In this document: piece by piece, positions 8,464-17,024 of the stretch | Layout: every line of letters begins with the position of its first letter | How positions within the stretch are numbered: the stretch's first letter is position 1 | Source of the DNA: an uncultured Alphaproteobacteria bacterium | Lineage (GTDB): Bacteria; Pseudomonadota; Alphaproteobacteria; CAAGCB01; CAG-977 | Direction of reading: 5' to 3' | NCBI GenBank assembly: GCA_934277945.1 | Contig: CAKQWA010000007.1 | Location: 51,170-115,169 of the forward strand | Length of the DNA stretch: 64,000 nucleotides | Made by a program: the position numbers and the translations under genes | Notes under the pieces: generated by a model | Told to the model about the DNA's origin: nothing | Databases searched by the model: none | Seen by the model: only the letters and a program-made list of their open reading frames with translations

Positions 8464-9012
8464 ATGAGACACATTTCCTCACAGGAATCCGGTCGTTCCA
8501 TGATCGAAATGCTCGGCGTTCTGGCGATTATCGGCGTTTTGTCGGTCGGCGGCATCGCGGGCTATTCCATGGCAATGGCGAAGTTCAAAACGACGAAAGC
8601 CGTTGACCAAATCCAGACGATTACGACGAACGTCCGCACGCTGTTGGCGGGACAACGCCGCTGGCCCTCGATTTCCAGCGCGCAAAGCTGGTACAATCTG
8701 GGCGTTTTGTCCGATGAAACCTACAACTCCGGCGACAAAGGCTACAACGCTTACGGCGGCGGCATCGAAATTAAAACGGGCGCGTCCACGGCGCGTACGT
8801 TCTCCATCGCTTACGACGGCATTCCGCAGGACGCTTGCGTGAAACTGGGCACAAGCGACTGGGGCGGCGACGCCGGTTCGGGCTTGGTTTCCATCAAAAT
8901 CGGCTCCAATTCGTACACTTGGACGGCGAACAACCTGCCTCCGTCTTTGACGGACGTGGCGACCTCTTGCGCCAACAAGACCAGCAACACGCTGACTTGG
9001 ACGTACAAGTAA
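8464..9012 (+). CDS. Type IV pilin-like / pseudopilin protein
   Basis: A 182-residue protein with a short basic leader and a class III/IV prepilin signal: Gly before Arg-Ser-Met-Ile-Glu places the conserved Glu at position +5 of the mature protein. A hydrophobic helix follows (MLGVLAIIGVLSVGGIAGYS), then an amphipathic helix and a C-terminal globular part with two Cys near the end. Such proteins are inserted in the inner membrane and processed by a prepilin peptidase, which is not in this window; neither are assembly ATPases. AAAGGAG sits just upstream of the ATG and a strong terminator follows, so it is a single-gene unit. Whether it builds a pilus, a secretion pseudopilus or an uptake fibre cannot be told from sequence. 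Confidence 0.8.
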   Translation: MRHISSQESGRSMIEMLGVLAIIGVLSVGGIAGYSMAMAKFKTTKAVDQIQTITTNVRTLLAGQRRWPSISSAQSWYNLGVLSDETYNSGDKGYNAYGGGIEIKTGASTARTFSIAYDGIPQDACVKLGTSDWGGDAGSGLVSIKIGSNSYTWTANNLPPSLTDVATSCANKTSNTLTWTYK

Positions 9013-9032
9013 TCCGTTTTTCACGATATGCG

Positions 9033-9059
9033 AAAACCCCCGTTTACGCGGGGGTTTTT
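9033..9059 (+). terminator. Rho-independent terminator after the pilin-like gene
   Basis: Stem AAAACCCCCG pairs with CGGGGGTTTT around a six-base loop, with a T-run, 21 bases after the pilin stop codon. Confidence 0.85.
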
Positions 9060-9282
9060 GTTTATGCGCGCGGGATTTCGTGCAGGGGAGCGCAAAGGGG
9101 ATTTCGGGCGCGGGTTTTTCTTGCTTACGCGAGAGGACACGCACGGCTGACACTCTGTTTGCGCGCGGTTTTCTTGTGCGCGCGGGATTTTGGGGGCGTA
9201 CAAGGCTGATTTGTTTGCACAGAATTTCCTTGTGTGCGCAAGGGGCGTCTGCACGGTTTTTCGCGCGTTTTTTAACGGTTTG
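9060..9282. other. Gene-free stretch with a degenerate direct repeat
   Basis: No open frame here is supported. Two diverged copies of a unit of about 53 bases lie at roughly 9143-9197 and 9198-9250, sharing GGCTGA, TGTTTGC and TTTCTTGTG/TTCCTTGTG with similar spacing. I see no gene remnant or known element. Confidence 0.4.
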
Positions 9283-10842
9283 TCATTTCCAATCTTTGAA
9301 AACGGCGGCGAAACTGCTTTCGGGAACGCAAATCAAATGTCCCGTTTCCGTTTCCTGCGCCGCCGCCGCATCGGAAAACCATTTGAGGCATTTCAACCCC
9401 TCCGGCGCAAGCCTGTCAATTTGTCCGCGCGGCAAATCGTACGAATACCAGATGATTTTGAACAGGGAAGCGTCGCCGGTCAGGGCTTTGATTTGCTTTG
9501 AAAACAGCGGATTGCGCACAAAATCGTAATGGCGCATGGCGGGACTGACGGCGTCGGTTTGATTGACGATGCGGAGCGGCTTTTTTTGCGCCAGCAAAGC
9601 CAGATACGCCGAATTCGGCGCGTTGCGCGTCAGCACAAGCGTGTTTTCCGGCAGATTTATGGCGGGCATATCGAAAATTTTGGCGTATCCGCGCCGGTTT
9701 CCCCATTCCTGCGATGACAGCGGCGTCATGACGCACGCGGCGAAAACGACGACGTACAGCGAATAAATCAGCGATTCCTTGATGATGTCGGGCTTTGTCG
9801 GACGCAGGGCGATCGCCGCTTTGACAAAGAACACGGGCAGCAGCATTTCGACGGGGACAAGATAGCGCGCGACCGAAAATCCGACCAGCCAGACGGCGTA
9901 GGACGCAAGCATCCACACCGCCAGAAACGCGCTTTGCCGGTCGAGCGGACGCTTCCGGACAAACGGCAGATATCCCAGCGTCAGCAAAAACGCGATTGCC
10001 AAGCGCGGATCGGAAAAGCAAATGTTCGCGGCGTAGGATTTGTCAAAATGCGCCGCAAACGAAAACGGCAAAAGCACGGCTTGCCAAAATCCGCGATTTT
10101 CAAACGCTTGGCGGTAGGAGAAGTTGATTTCGTCAAAGTACGGCGATTTGAAAATCCCGTTGAAAAACGGAAAGAACGGATTTTGAAACATTTTGAGCAA
10201 TTCGTACATCCAAAATCCGTTGACAGTCAGAAAGCCCGTCAATCCCGCCAAAGCGAACAGGGCGATGTTTTTGTATTCCCTGCGGTGAAACAGGATGTAC
10301 GCCGCGCCGGACGACACGCAATACACGCCCGCCGTCGATTTGAAACCCGCCGCCGCGCCCAAAAGCGCGCCCGCCCAAAAAAGCCGCTTGTTTTGCAACA
10401 AAAAATAAAGCGCGGTCACGGCAAGCAGAGCCAACGGAATTTCATTCGTCGACGTGCCGATTTGAAACCACGCCGCGAATCCCGTCGCCGCCAAAATCAT
10501 CGACAGGCAGACGGCGGCGCGGCTTTTGAAAAACAGCGTGTTGACTTTAAAGCAGGCGAACAGAAGCAATCCGAACGGCACGCCCGTCACGGCGTAATAC
10601 AGGTCGGGATAATCGTTCAAAGCGTTGACAAGCCAAAAGGTCAGCGCGTCCAAAAGCGGATTTAAGTACGAATTGACGGACACGGGCGCGATGTCGTATC
10701 CCAATCTGCCCGCCGCGAACGCGAATCCGTTGAAATAGTGGTAATTGATGAAATCCCAATGCAGTTCGTATTTCAGGACGACGCTTAAAACCACGCCCGA
10801 AAACAGACACAGCAAAAAGGGGATGCCGTTGCGCTTTATCAT
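9283..10842 (-). CDS. Polytopic inner-membrane protein, GT-C glycosyltransferase-like
   Basis: A protein of 519 residues with roughly ten to twelve hydrophobic segments and a soluble C-terminal part of about 130 residues. The layout resembles GT-C fold membrane glycosyltransferases: the first periplasmic loop after the first helix carries acidic and aromatic residues (LHWDFINYHYFNGF), as where such enzymes hold their catalytic Asp. I cannot name a subfamily or substrate; lipid-linked sugar transfer to an envelope polymer would be the usual role. The start at 10842 follows AAGGCGG; an upstream in-frame start at 10998 would run into the enolase gene and is rejected. It lies 94 bases after eno on the same strand and may be at the end of that operon. 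Confidence 0.6.
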   Translation of the reverse strand: MIKRNGIPFLLCLFSGVVLSVVLKYELHWDFINYHYFNGFAFAAGRLGYDIAPVSVNSYLNPLLDALTFWLVNALNDYPDLYYAVTGVPFGLLLFACFKVNTLFFKSRAAVCLSMILAATGFAAWFQIGTSTNEIPLALLAVTALYFLLQNKRLFWAGALLGAAAGFKSTAGVYCVSSGAAYILFHRREYKNIALFALAGLTGFLTVNGFWMYELLKMFQNPFFPFFNGIFKSPYFDEINFSYRQAFENRGFWQAVLLPFSFAAHFDKSYAANICFSDPRLAIAFLLTLGYLPFVRKRPLDRQSAFLAVWMLASYAVWLVGFSVARYLVPVEMLLPVFFVKAAIALRPTKPDIIKESLIYSLYVVVFAACVMTPLSSQEWGNRRGYAKIFDMPAINLPENTLVLTRNAPNSAYLALLAQKKPLRIVNQTDAVSPAMRHYDFVRNPLFSKQIKALTGDASLFKIIWYSYDLPRGQIDRLAPEGLKCLKWFSDAAAAQETETGHLICVPESSFAAVFKDWK

Positions 10843-10936
10843 GATGCCCGCCTTTTCAAATCCGGTTTCATTAAAGATAAAGCGCGCTTGAAAGTCAAGC
10901 GGGGAACGCCGCCGCCCCCCGCCCGAAAGTATTAGA

Positions 10937-12247
10937 TTATTTGCAATGACATTCGCCGCAGGAGCAATCGTGCGCGTGGAAAATGCGCTTGCCCGCATAA
11001 GCCGCCGCGTCGCCGAGTTCTTCCTCGATGCGAATCAGGCGGTTGTATTTCGCCAGTCTGTCCGTGCGCGACAGCGACCCCGTTTTAATCTGTCCGCAAT
11101 TCGTCGCGACCGCGATGTCGGCGATGGTCGTGTCTTCGGTTTCGCCCGAACGGTGCGACAAAACGGCGGTGTAAGCCGCGCGCTGCGCCATGTCGACCGC
11201 CGCCAGCGTTTCCGACAGCGTGCCGATTTGGTTGACTTTGACCAGAATGGAGTTCGCAACGCCGCGGCAGATGCCTTTTTTCAGGCGTTCTACGTTCGTG
11301 ACGAACAAATCGTCGCCGACCAACTGGATTTTGCGTCCCAGCGTGTCCGTCAGCAAATCCCAGCCGTCCCAGTCGTCTTCCGCGCATCCGTCCTCAATCG
11401 ACTTGATCGGGAACTGCGCGACCAGATCTTCGTAATACTGCACGATACCCGACGCGTTGTATTTCTTGTTTTCGCCCGACAAAATGTATTTGCCGTCCTT
11501 GTAAAATTCGCTGGAAGCCGCGTCCAGAGCGAAAACAACGTCTTCGCCCGCCTTGTATCCCGCTTCCTCGACCGCTTTCGTCAGGTACGTCAAAGCGTCT
11601 TTCGCGCTGTTGATCGCGGGGGCGAATCCGCCTTCGTCGCCGACGTTCGTGTTCAGTCCGTCCTTGTGCAGAATGGTTTTCAGCGACTGGAACACTTCCG
11701 CGCCCATGCGCACCGCGTCTTTGAACGACACGGCGGAAACCGGCATAATCATGAATTCCTGCACGTCAATCGGATTGTCCGCGTGCTTGCCGCCGTTCAG
11801 GACGTTCATCATCGGCACGGGCAGAATGTGCGCCGACGCGCCGCCGATGTAGCGGTACAGCGGCAATCCCGTTTCCTGCGCCGCCGCTTTCGCCGCCGCC
11901 AAAGACACCGCCAGAATCGCGTTCGCGCCCAAACGGGATTTGTTCGGCGTGCCGTCCAGACGAATCAGCGCCTGATCCAGCGCCAACTGGTCCGTCGCGT
12001 CCGTTCCGATCAATTCGTCGGCGATTTCGTCGTTGACGTTCTGCACCGCTTTCAGCACGCCTTTGCCGTTAAAGCGCGCTTTGTCGCCGTCGCGCAGTTC
12101 GACCGCCTCGTGCGCGCCCGTCGACGCTCCCGACGGCACCGCCGCGCGTCCCATGACGCCGCTTTCCAGCACAACGTCCGCCTCAACCGTCGGCGTGCCG
12201 CGCGAATCCAAAATCTCGCGCGCGAAAATATCCGCAATTTCTGACAT
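10937..12247 (-). CDS. eno: Enolase with a cysteine/histidine-rich C-terminal tail
   Basis: A 436-residue phosphopyruvate hydratase that interconverts 2-phosphoglycerate and phosphoenolpyruvate in glycolysis and is full length. Family signatures are the N-terminal AREILDSRGTPTVE, GDDLFVTN for metal binding, VKVNQIGTLSET with the catalytic Lys, and SHRSGETEDTTIAD. The end is unusual: after the normal last helix the chain adds HAHDCSCGECHCK, with Cys at 428, 430, 433 and 435 and His at 424, 426 and 434. This CxCxxCxC cluster looks like a metal-binding tag. Eno is the fourth gene of the cluster tpiA-secG-kdsA-eno and starts 12 bases after kdsA. Confidence 0.97.
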   Translation of the reverse strand: MSEIADIFAREILDSRGTPTVEADVVLESGVMGRAAVPSGASTGAHEAVELRDGDKARFNGKGVLKAVQNVNDEIADELIGTDATDQLALDQALIRLDGTPNKSRLGANAILAVSLAAAKAAAQETGLPLYRYIGGASAHILPVPMMNVLNGGKHADNPIDVQEFMIMPVSAVSFKDAVRMGAEVFQSLKTILHKDGLNTNVGDEGGFAPAINSAKDALTYLTKAVEEAGYKAGEDVVFALDAASSEFYKDGKYILSGENKKYNASGIVQYYEDLVAQFPIKSIEDGCAEDDWDGWDLLTDTLGRKIQLVGDDLFVTNVERLKKGICRGVANSILVKVNQIGTLSETLAAVDMAQRAAYTAVLSHRSGETEDTTIADIAVATNCGQIKTGSLSRTDRLAKYNRLIRIEEELGDAAAYAGKRIFHAHDCSCGECHCK

Positions 12248-12259
12248 GGTTCCTCCGTA

Positions 12260-13090
12260 TCAATAATGTTTTCTGATTTTATCCAAAGCCGTCAGTTCTT
12301 CCAGAACGCCTTTCAAATCGGCAAGCGCAATCATGTTCGGACCGTCGCTGGGCGATTTGTCGGGGTCTTGGTGCGTTTCAATGAACACCGCCGCGACGCC
12401 GACCGCAACCGCCGCCCGCGCCAGAACGGGAGCGAATTCGCGCTGACCGCCGGTGGACGTTCCGTTTCCTCCCGGCTGTTGTACAGAGTGTGTCGCATCA
12501 AACACGACGGGGCAACCTGTCTGTTGCGCCATAATCGGAAGAGAGCGCATATCCACAACCAAAGTGTTATAGCCGAAAGACGCGCCGCGCTCCGTCACCA
12601 TGACGTTCGAATTGCCCGCTTCGTCCGCTTTGCCGACAACGTTTTTCATGTCCCAAGGCGCTAAAAACTGCCCTTTTTTAATATTCAGCGTCTTGCCCGT
12701 TTTCGCCGCCGCGACGACCAGATCGGTTTGACGGCACAAAAACGCGGGAATTTGCAGAACGTCGACGTGCGGCGCGACTTCGGCGCATTGATACGGTTCG
12801 TGCACGTCCGTCACAATCGGACAGCCGTAGGTTTTCTTAATCGAATCGAAAATGTCCATCGCCTTTTCCAGACCGACCCCGCGCGCGCCTTTGATGGACG
12901 TGCGGTTCGCCTTGTCGAAAGAGGCTTTGAACACGTAGGGGATGTGCAATTCTTTTGTAATTTCAACGATTTTGCCGCACAAATCCAGCGCATGCTCCTT
13001 GCTTTCAAGCTGGCATGGTCCCGCCAGAAGCGTGAACGGCAAATCGTTGGATACGGTTAAATCGGCGATTTTGACAATGCGGTTTTGCAT
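12260..13090 (-). CDS. kdsA: 3-deoxy-D-manno-octulosonate 8-phosphate synthase
   Basis: A 276-residue enzyme that condenses phosphoenolpyruvate with arabinose 5-phosphate to give Kdo-8-phosphate for the LPS inner core. Signatures are AGPCQLES at 23-30, RGVGLEKAMDIF-type phosphate-binding segment, ERGASFGYNTLVVDMRS and the ending SPSDGPNMI. Cys26 occupies the position that is Cys in metal-dependent enzymes such as that of Aquifex and Asn in the E. coli type, so this is probably a metal-dependent form; that is inference from one residue. It is preceded by a terminator-like hairpin after secG, so it may be transcribed partly on its own, and it is followed closely by eno, which supplies phosphoenolpyruvate. 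Confidence 0.96.
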   Translation of the reverse strand: MQNRIVKIADLTVSNDLPFTLLAGPCQLESKEHALDLCGKIVEITKELHIPYVFKASFDKANRTSIKGARGVGLEKAMDIFDSIKKTYGCPIVTDVHEPYQCAEVAPHVDVLQIPAFLCRQTDLVVAAAKTGKTLNIKKGQFLAPWDMKNVVGKADEAGNSNVMVTERGASFGYNTLVVDMRSLPIMAQQTGCPVVFDATHSVQQPGGNGTSTGGQREFAPVLARAAVAVGVAAVFIETHQDPDKSPSDGPNMIALADLKGVLEELTALDKIRKHY

Positions 13091-13114
13091 GAAACTCTCC
13101 TTGAAAAGATAAAA

Positions 13115-13138
13115 AAAGAGGCTTTGAAAAGCCTCTTT
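13115..13138 (-). terminator. Terminator-like hairpin between secG and kdsA
   Basis: On the minus strand AAGAGGCTTT pairs with AAAGCCTCTT, followed by a run of seven T. It begins about ten bases after the secG stop and ends 25 bases before kdsA, so it could cut or attenuate read-through from tpiA-secG into kdsA-eno. Confidence 0.75.
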
Positions 13139-13146
13139 TCAAGAAA

Positions 13147-13485
13147 TTATTTGGAAGAAACGGGAACGTCGGGCAAGGCGGGAGCCTGCGGCTGATCCGC
13201 TTTCTGCGCCTGCTGCTGCGGGACTTTGTCCAAGAACGACTGCGACGCTTTCGCCGATTCGCTTTTCGCCAGAATCGCCAGCGTCAAAGACGTGACCATG
13301 AAGCAAAAAGCCAGAATAGCCGTCACGCGCGTCAGCAGGTTGCCGACCGAACGTCCCGACATCAGCGAATTGACGCTGGAACCGCCCAATCCGCCCAGCG
13401 CGCCGCCTTCGGAACGCTGCATGAGGATGACGCCGACAAGCATGACGGCGATGATGACGTGGATGACCAAAATTACGGAATGCAT
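13147..13485 (-). CDS. secG: Protein translocase subunit SecG
   Basis: A 112-residue inner-membrane protein with two membrane segments. The first (HSVILVIHVIIAVMLVGVIL) is followed by the SecG hallmark MQRSEGGALGGLGG and the second spans about residues 53-71. The tail of about 35 residues is Gln/Pro/Ala-rich. SecG assists SecYE in protein export by supporting the SecA cycle. It sits 18 bases downstream of tpiA, an arrangement common in many bacteria, and a hairpin terminator follows it. Confidence 0.95.
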   Translation of the reverse strand: MHSVILVIHVIIAVMLVGVILMQRSEGGALGGLGGSSVNSLMSGRSVGNLLTRVTAILAFCFMVTSLTLAILAKSESAKASQSFLDKVPQQQAQKADQPQAPALPDVPVSSK

Positions 13486-13503
13486 CGGATGAATCCTTTC
13501 GGG

Positions 13504-14262
13504 TTACAGGCACGCTTCGATAATGGCGAAGAAATCGTCGGCTTTCAGGCTCGCGCCGCCGACCAGAGCGCCGTCGACGTCTTCCAAAGCCAGCAGTTCC
13601 GCCGCGTTGGACGGTTTGACCGATCCGCCGTACAAAACGCGCATTTTGGCGGCGTTCTGTTCGCCCAGAATTTCTTTGATTTCCGCGCGAATGGCGGCGT
13701 GAACATCCGCGACGTCCTTTGTCGTCGGCGTGCGTCCCGTGCCGATCGCCCAAACGGGTTCGTAGGCGATGACGACGTTTTCAAACGTCGCGCCCTCGGG
13801 CATGGAGCCGCGCAACTGCGAACGGCAGACTTCAATCGTCTTGCCCGCGTCGCGTTCGTCTTGCGTTTCGCCGATGCAGATGACCGCGATCATTCCCTCG
13901 GCGACGACAGCCTGCGCTTTGGCTTTCACGTCTTCGTTCGATTCGTGATGATCCGCGCGGCGTTCGGAGTGTCCGACGATGACGAAGGAGCAGCCCGCGT
14001 CTTTAATCATGTCGACGCTCAAATCGCCCGTATGAGCCCCCTGTTTTTTCGCGCTGCAATCCTGCGCGCCGACGAACGTGCGTCCTTTGACGACTTCGGT
14101 CACGGCGGGGATTAAAATCGACGGCGGGCACATCAGCACGTCGCAAACGGGATGCGACAGCGCCGCATAGCGTTCGGCGACCGCGCCGGCAAGGGCGACC
14201 GCGTCTTTTTTCAAGCAGTTCATTTTCCAGTTTCCCGCAATCAGCGGTCTTCTTTCAGCCAT
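13504..14262 (-). CDS. tpiA: Triosephosphate isomerase
   Basis: A 252-residue glycolytic enzyme that interconverts dihydroxyacetone phosphate and glyceraldehyde 3-phosphate. Visible landmarks are the opening IAGNWKMN with the catalytic Asn and Lys, the catalytic His in VGHSERR, the catalytic Glu in AYEPVWAIGTG with its flexible loop, and the phosphate-binding YGGSVKPSN. The ATG at 14262 is preferred over 14295 because CAGGAG precedes it and because homologues begin close to this point. It heads the minus-strand cluster with secG, kdsA and eno and is divergent from the PpiD-like gene across about 170 bases. Confidence 0.97.
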   Translation of the reverse strand: MAERRPLIAGNWKMNCLKKDAVALAGAVAERYAALSHPVCDVLMCPPSILIPAVTEVVKGRTFVGAQDCSAKKQGAHTGDLSVDMIKDAGCSFVIVGHSERRADHHESNEDVKAKAQAVVAEGMIAVICIGETQDERDAGKTIEVCRSQLRGSMPEGATFENVVIAYEPVWAIGTGRTPTTKDVADVHAAIRAEIKEILGEQNAAKMRVLYGGSVKPSNAAELLALEDVDGALVGGASLKADDFFAIIEACL

Positions 14263-14432
14263 TTTCAAAACTCCTGTTAAAAAACGATTTATCACGGTTT
14301 TAACACAAGCCGCGCGTTAAAAAAACATTTAATTGCGTCATCGCCCCTTTTTTTATAAAGTATGTTGCCTTTACGGTTACGGATATTTATTATCTGAAAA
14401 AAAGTTCCCGATTCGCTTATCAAGGAATATCC

Positions 14433-16337
14433 ATGCTTAAATACATTCGCGATAAAAAAGACAGTTGGTTCGTCAAAGGCATTTTGGTGCTGACGGCTTT
14501 AAGTTTCATGTCCCTGTTCGGTATTCAGGGCGTGTCGAATTTTTCCGAAAGCAACAAAACGCTGGCGCGCGTCGGCAAGGTGAAAATCCCCGTGCGCGCG
14601 TTCTACGAAGCGTTTGACTCCGCCATGTCCCAAATCCGCGCGGTGTCGGGATCTCCCGTCACGCTGAAACAGGCTTTGGACGCGGATTTGCCGTCCGACG
14701 TGATGAATTCTTTGGTGTCGCGCACGGTCGCTTCCGAATTCGTCGACGGATTGGGAATTGTCGCGACCGACGACGACGTGTACGCCGCCATTGTGACGAA
14801 TCCGGCGTTCGCGGGGTACGACGGGGCGTTCAGCCGCCAGCAGTTCAACGAGTATTTAAGCAAAACGGGACAGAACGAAAAGCGTTATGTGGCGCTGCTT
14901 CGAGATTCCCTGCGCGCCGAACGCGTCATGCAGGCGGTGCGCGGCGCGGGCGTGTCCCCGAAATCCGAAGCGGAAACAATGTACCGCCTGATTAACGAAA
15001 AACGCTCCGCCGACGTGTTCACCGTGCGCGAGGACGACATGGATATTTCCGCCAAGCCGTCGGACAAGGAACTGCGCGCGCTGTACGACCGCGAAAGCGA
15101 AAATCTGATTGCGCCGGAATACCGCCGTCTGTCCGTCATGAACCTGACGCGCGACGACGCGGCGCGCAAGGTCGAAGTGACCGACGCGATTTTAAAAGAC
15201 ATTTACGAAATGAACCGCGAAAACTTCATCACGCCCGAAACGCGCGCCGTCAGCCAGATGCTGTTGGAAACGCAGGCGGACGCGGACAAGGCGATGCAGG
15301 CGTTGAAAAAAGGCGATTCCTTTGACAAGGTCGCGGAAAAAATCGCCAAGCAGACAAAAGAGCAAACGTCGCTGGGGCAGGTCGTGAAAGACGGCTTGCT
15401 GACCGAAATCGCCGACCCTGTGTTCGAGGCGAAAAAAGGCGCGGTCGTGGGACCCGTGAAAACGGCTTTCGGCTGGCAGATTCTGCGCGTGGACGGCATT
15501 ACGCCGCGCAAGGAAACGTCGTTCAAGCAGGCGAAAGCGCAGTTGGAAAAGGATTACCGCGCCGCCCGCGCTTATGATTTGCTGGACGAAATGACCGTCA
15601 GAATCGAGGACGCTTTGGGCGAAGGCAAATCTTTGGAAGACGTCGCGCGGGACAACGGCTTGCGCGTGCAAAAATACGGCTTTGTCGACATGGGCGGCGC
15701 GGACGAGGACGAAAAATCCGCCGGACCGGACATTGACGTCGTGAACGCCGCTTTTACGCTGGACGAGGGACAGGTCTCCCCGCTGATCGACTATGCGGAC
15801 GGGTATTTCGCCGTGCGCACCGACGAAATCAAAGAACCGCAGACGAAATCGTTTGAAAAGGCGAAAGCCGCGATGACGCAGTTGTGGACGCGCGAGGCGC
15901 GCGCCGCGAAAGCCAAGCAAATCGCCGCCAAAACGGAAGAATTGATGCGCCGCGGGGTTTCCCTTTCAAAAATCGCGTCGCAGACGGGCGTGAAAGCGCA
16001 GAAAATCAAAGACGTGACGCGCCAGTCCGCCGATATCGCGCCGTCCTTGAAAGCCCTGATGTTCCTGCGAAACAAGGGCGACGTATTCAACACGCGCTCG
16101 GCGAACGACCACATCGTCGGCAGGCTGACGGGCGTGACTCCCGCCAATCCCGACAAGGACGTCGTCGGCGCGTTTGAAATGCAGCAGCGCATGAACGCCG
16201 TGGCGGGAGCGGAAAACGCCCGCACCTTGCTCAACGGATACGCCGCGCACCTGAAAACAAGCGTTGACGCGGATATGCGCGCGAAAATCGAGGAACATCT
16301 GTACGAACGCGCGGGACGCGACGCGGACGAGGATTAA
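14433..16337 (+). CDS. PpiD/SurA-like periplasmic peptidyl-prolyl isomerase chaperone
   Basis: A 634-residue protein anchored by one N-terminal membrane helix at about residues 15-37 (FVKGILVLTALSFMSLFGIQ). A SurA_N-type helical chaperone domain follows, then a parvulin-type isomerase domain at about 245-345 with the recognisable TSLGQVVKDGLLTEIADPVF and FGWQILRVDGI, and a long helical C-terminal part. This is the layout of PpiD, which sits in the inner membrane near the Sec translocon and helps newly exported proteins fold. It is placed divergently from tpiA-secG, a frequent neighbourhood in alphaproteobacteria. It overlaps the convergent HAD gene by three to four bases. Confidence 0.87.
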   Translation: MLKYIRDKKDSWFVKGILVLTALSFMSLFGIQGVSNFSESNKTLARVGKVKIPVRAFYEAFDSAMSQIRAVSGSPVTLKQALDADLPSDVMNSLVSRTVASEFVDGLGIVATDDDVYAAIVTNPAFAGYDGAFSRQQFNEYLSKTGQNEKRYVALLRDSLRAERVMQAVRGAGVSPKSEAETMYRLINEKRSADVFTVREDDMDISAKPSDKELRALYDRESENLIAPEYRRLSVMNLTRDDAARKVEVTDAILKDIYEMNRENFITPETRAVSQMLLETQADADKAMQALKKGDSFDKVAEKIAKQTKEQTSLGQVVKDGLLTEIADPVFEAKKGAVVGPVKTAFGWQILRVDGITPRKETSFKQAKAQLEKDYRAARAYDLLDEMTVRIEDALGEGKSLEDVARDNGLRVQKYGFVDMGGADEDEKSAGPDIDVVNAAFTLDEGQVSPLIDYADGYFAVRTDEIKEPQTKSFEKAKAAMTQLWTREARAAKAKQIAAKTEELMRRGVSLSKIASQTGVKAQKIKDVTRQSADIAPSLKALMFLRNKGDVFNTRSANDHIVGRLTGVTPANPDKDVVGAFEMQQRMNAVAGAENARTLLNGYAAHLKTSVDADMRAKIEEHLYERAGRDADED

Positions 16338-16939
16338 ACCGTCACGCCCAGTTCGCTTAAACGGCGGCGCAAAGACGCGGGATTTTCAAACAGGACGCCC
16401 TGCCACCCGCACGCTTTCGCGCCGTCGACGTTTATTTGATTGTCGTCGATGAACAGCGTTTTTTCCGGATTCAGCCCGTACCTGTCCGTCAGGCGACGGT
16501 AGATTTTGGCGTCGGGCTTGACGCGTTTTTCCTGTCCCGACACGACGATGCCTTTCATGTAATCGAACACGCCGTAGCGTTTTTTGAAATCGGGAAATTT
16601 TTCCGCCGACCAGTTCGTCAAGCCGTACACGTTGTATTTTTCCGCCGCTTTTTTGACGATTTCGTGCGTTTCGTACAGCGGTTCGCCGAACATTTCAATC
16701 CAGCGCGCGTTGTACGCGTCGATTTCGGCGGCGTACTGCGGAAAGAGTTTTTTGCGCTCCGCGCACGCTTGCGCGAACGGCTTGCCCGCGTCCATTTGAA
16801 TGTTCCATTCGGGCGGGCAGACGACGGTCAGGAAATAGTCGATTTGCTTTTCGTCGTCGAAAATTTTGCGGTACAAATAGCGCGGATTCCAATCGAACAG
16901 CACGCCGCCGAAATCGAAAACGATGTTGTCAACGCTCAC
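16334..16939 (-). CDS. HAD-superfamily hydrolase, subfamily IA (YihX-like)
   Basis: A 201-residue haloacid dehalogenase-like phosphatase. Motif I is VFDFGGVLFDW with the nucleophile Asp9 and acid/base Asp in unusual form (DFGG rather than DxDG, as in YihX-type proteins). Motif II is YGLTNWS, motif III the Lys in RVKPDAKIY, and motif IV FIDDNQINVDGAK. YihX-type enzymes dephosphorylate sugar phosphates such as glucose 1-phosphate, but the substrate here is not known. It is a single minus-strand gene whose stop overlaps that of the PpiD-like gene. Confidence 0.88.
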   Translation of the reverse strand: MSVDNIVFDFGGVLFDWNPRYLYRKIFDDEKQIDYFLTVVCPPEWNIQMDAGKPFAQACAERKKLFPQYAAEIDAYNARWIEMFGEPLYETHEIVKKAAEKYNVYGLTNWSAEKFPDFKKRYGVFDYMKGIVVSGQEKRVKPDAKIYRRLTDRYGLNPEKTLFIDDNQINVDGAKACGWQGVLFENPASLRRRLSELGVTV

Positions 16940-17024
16940 GGTTTTTCCCTTTCAAAAGTTTTTTATTAGGGTAGAGTTTTTTTTCAAAATATACTATACA
17001 AAAAAAGATATCGGGAAAAAGCCT

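Noticed and set aside
10843..10998. Longer start of the polytopic membrane protein
   Set aside because: It would overlap the end of eno and adds a non-membrane, Arg-rich stretch; 10842 has a good ribosome site.
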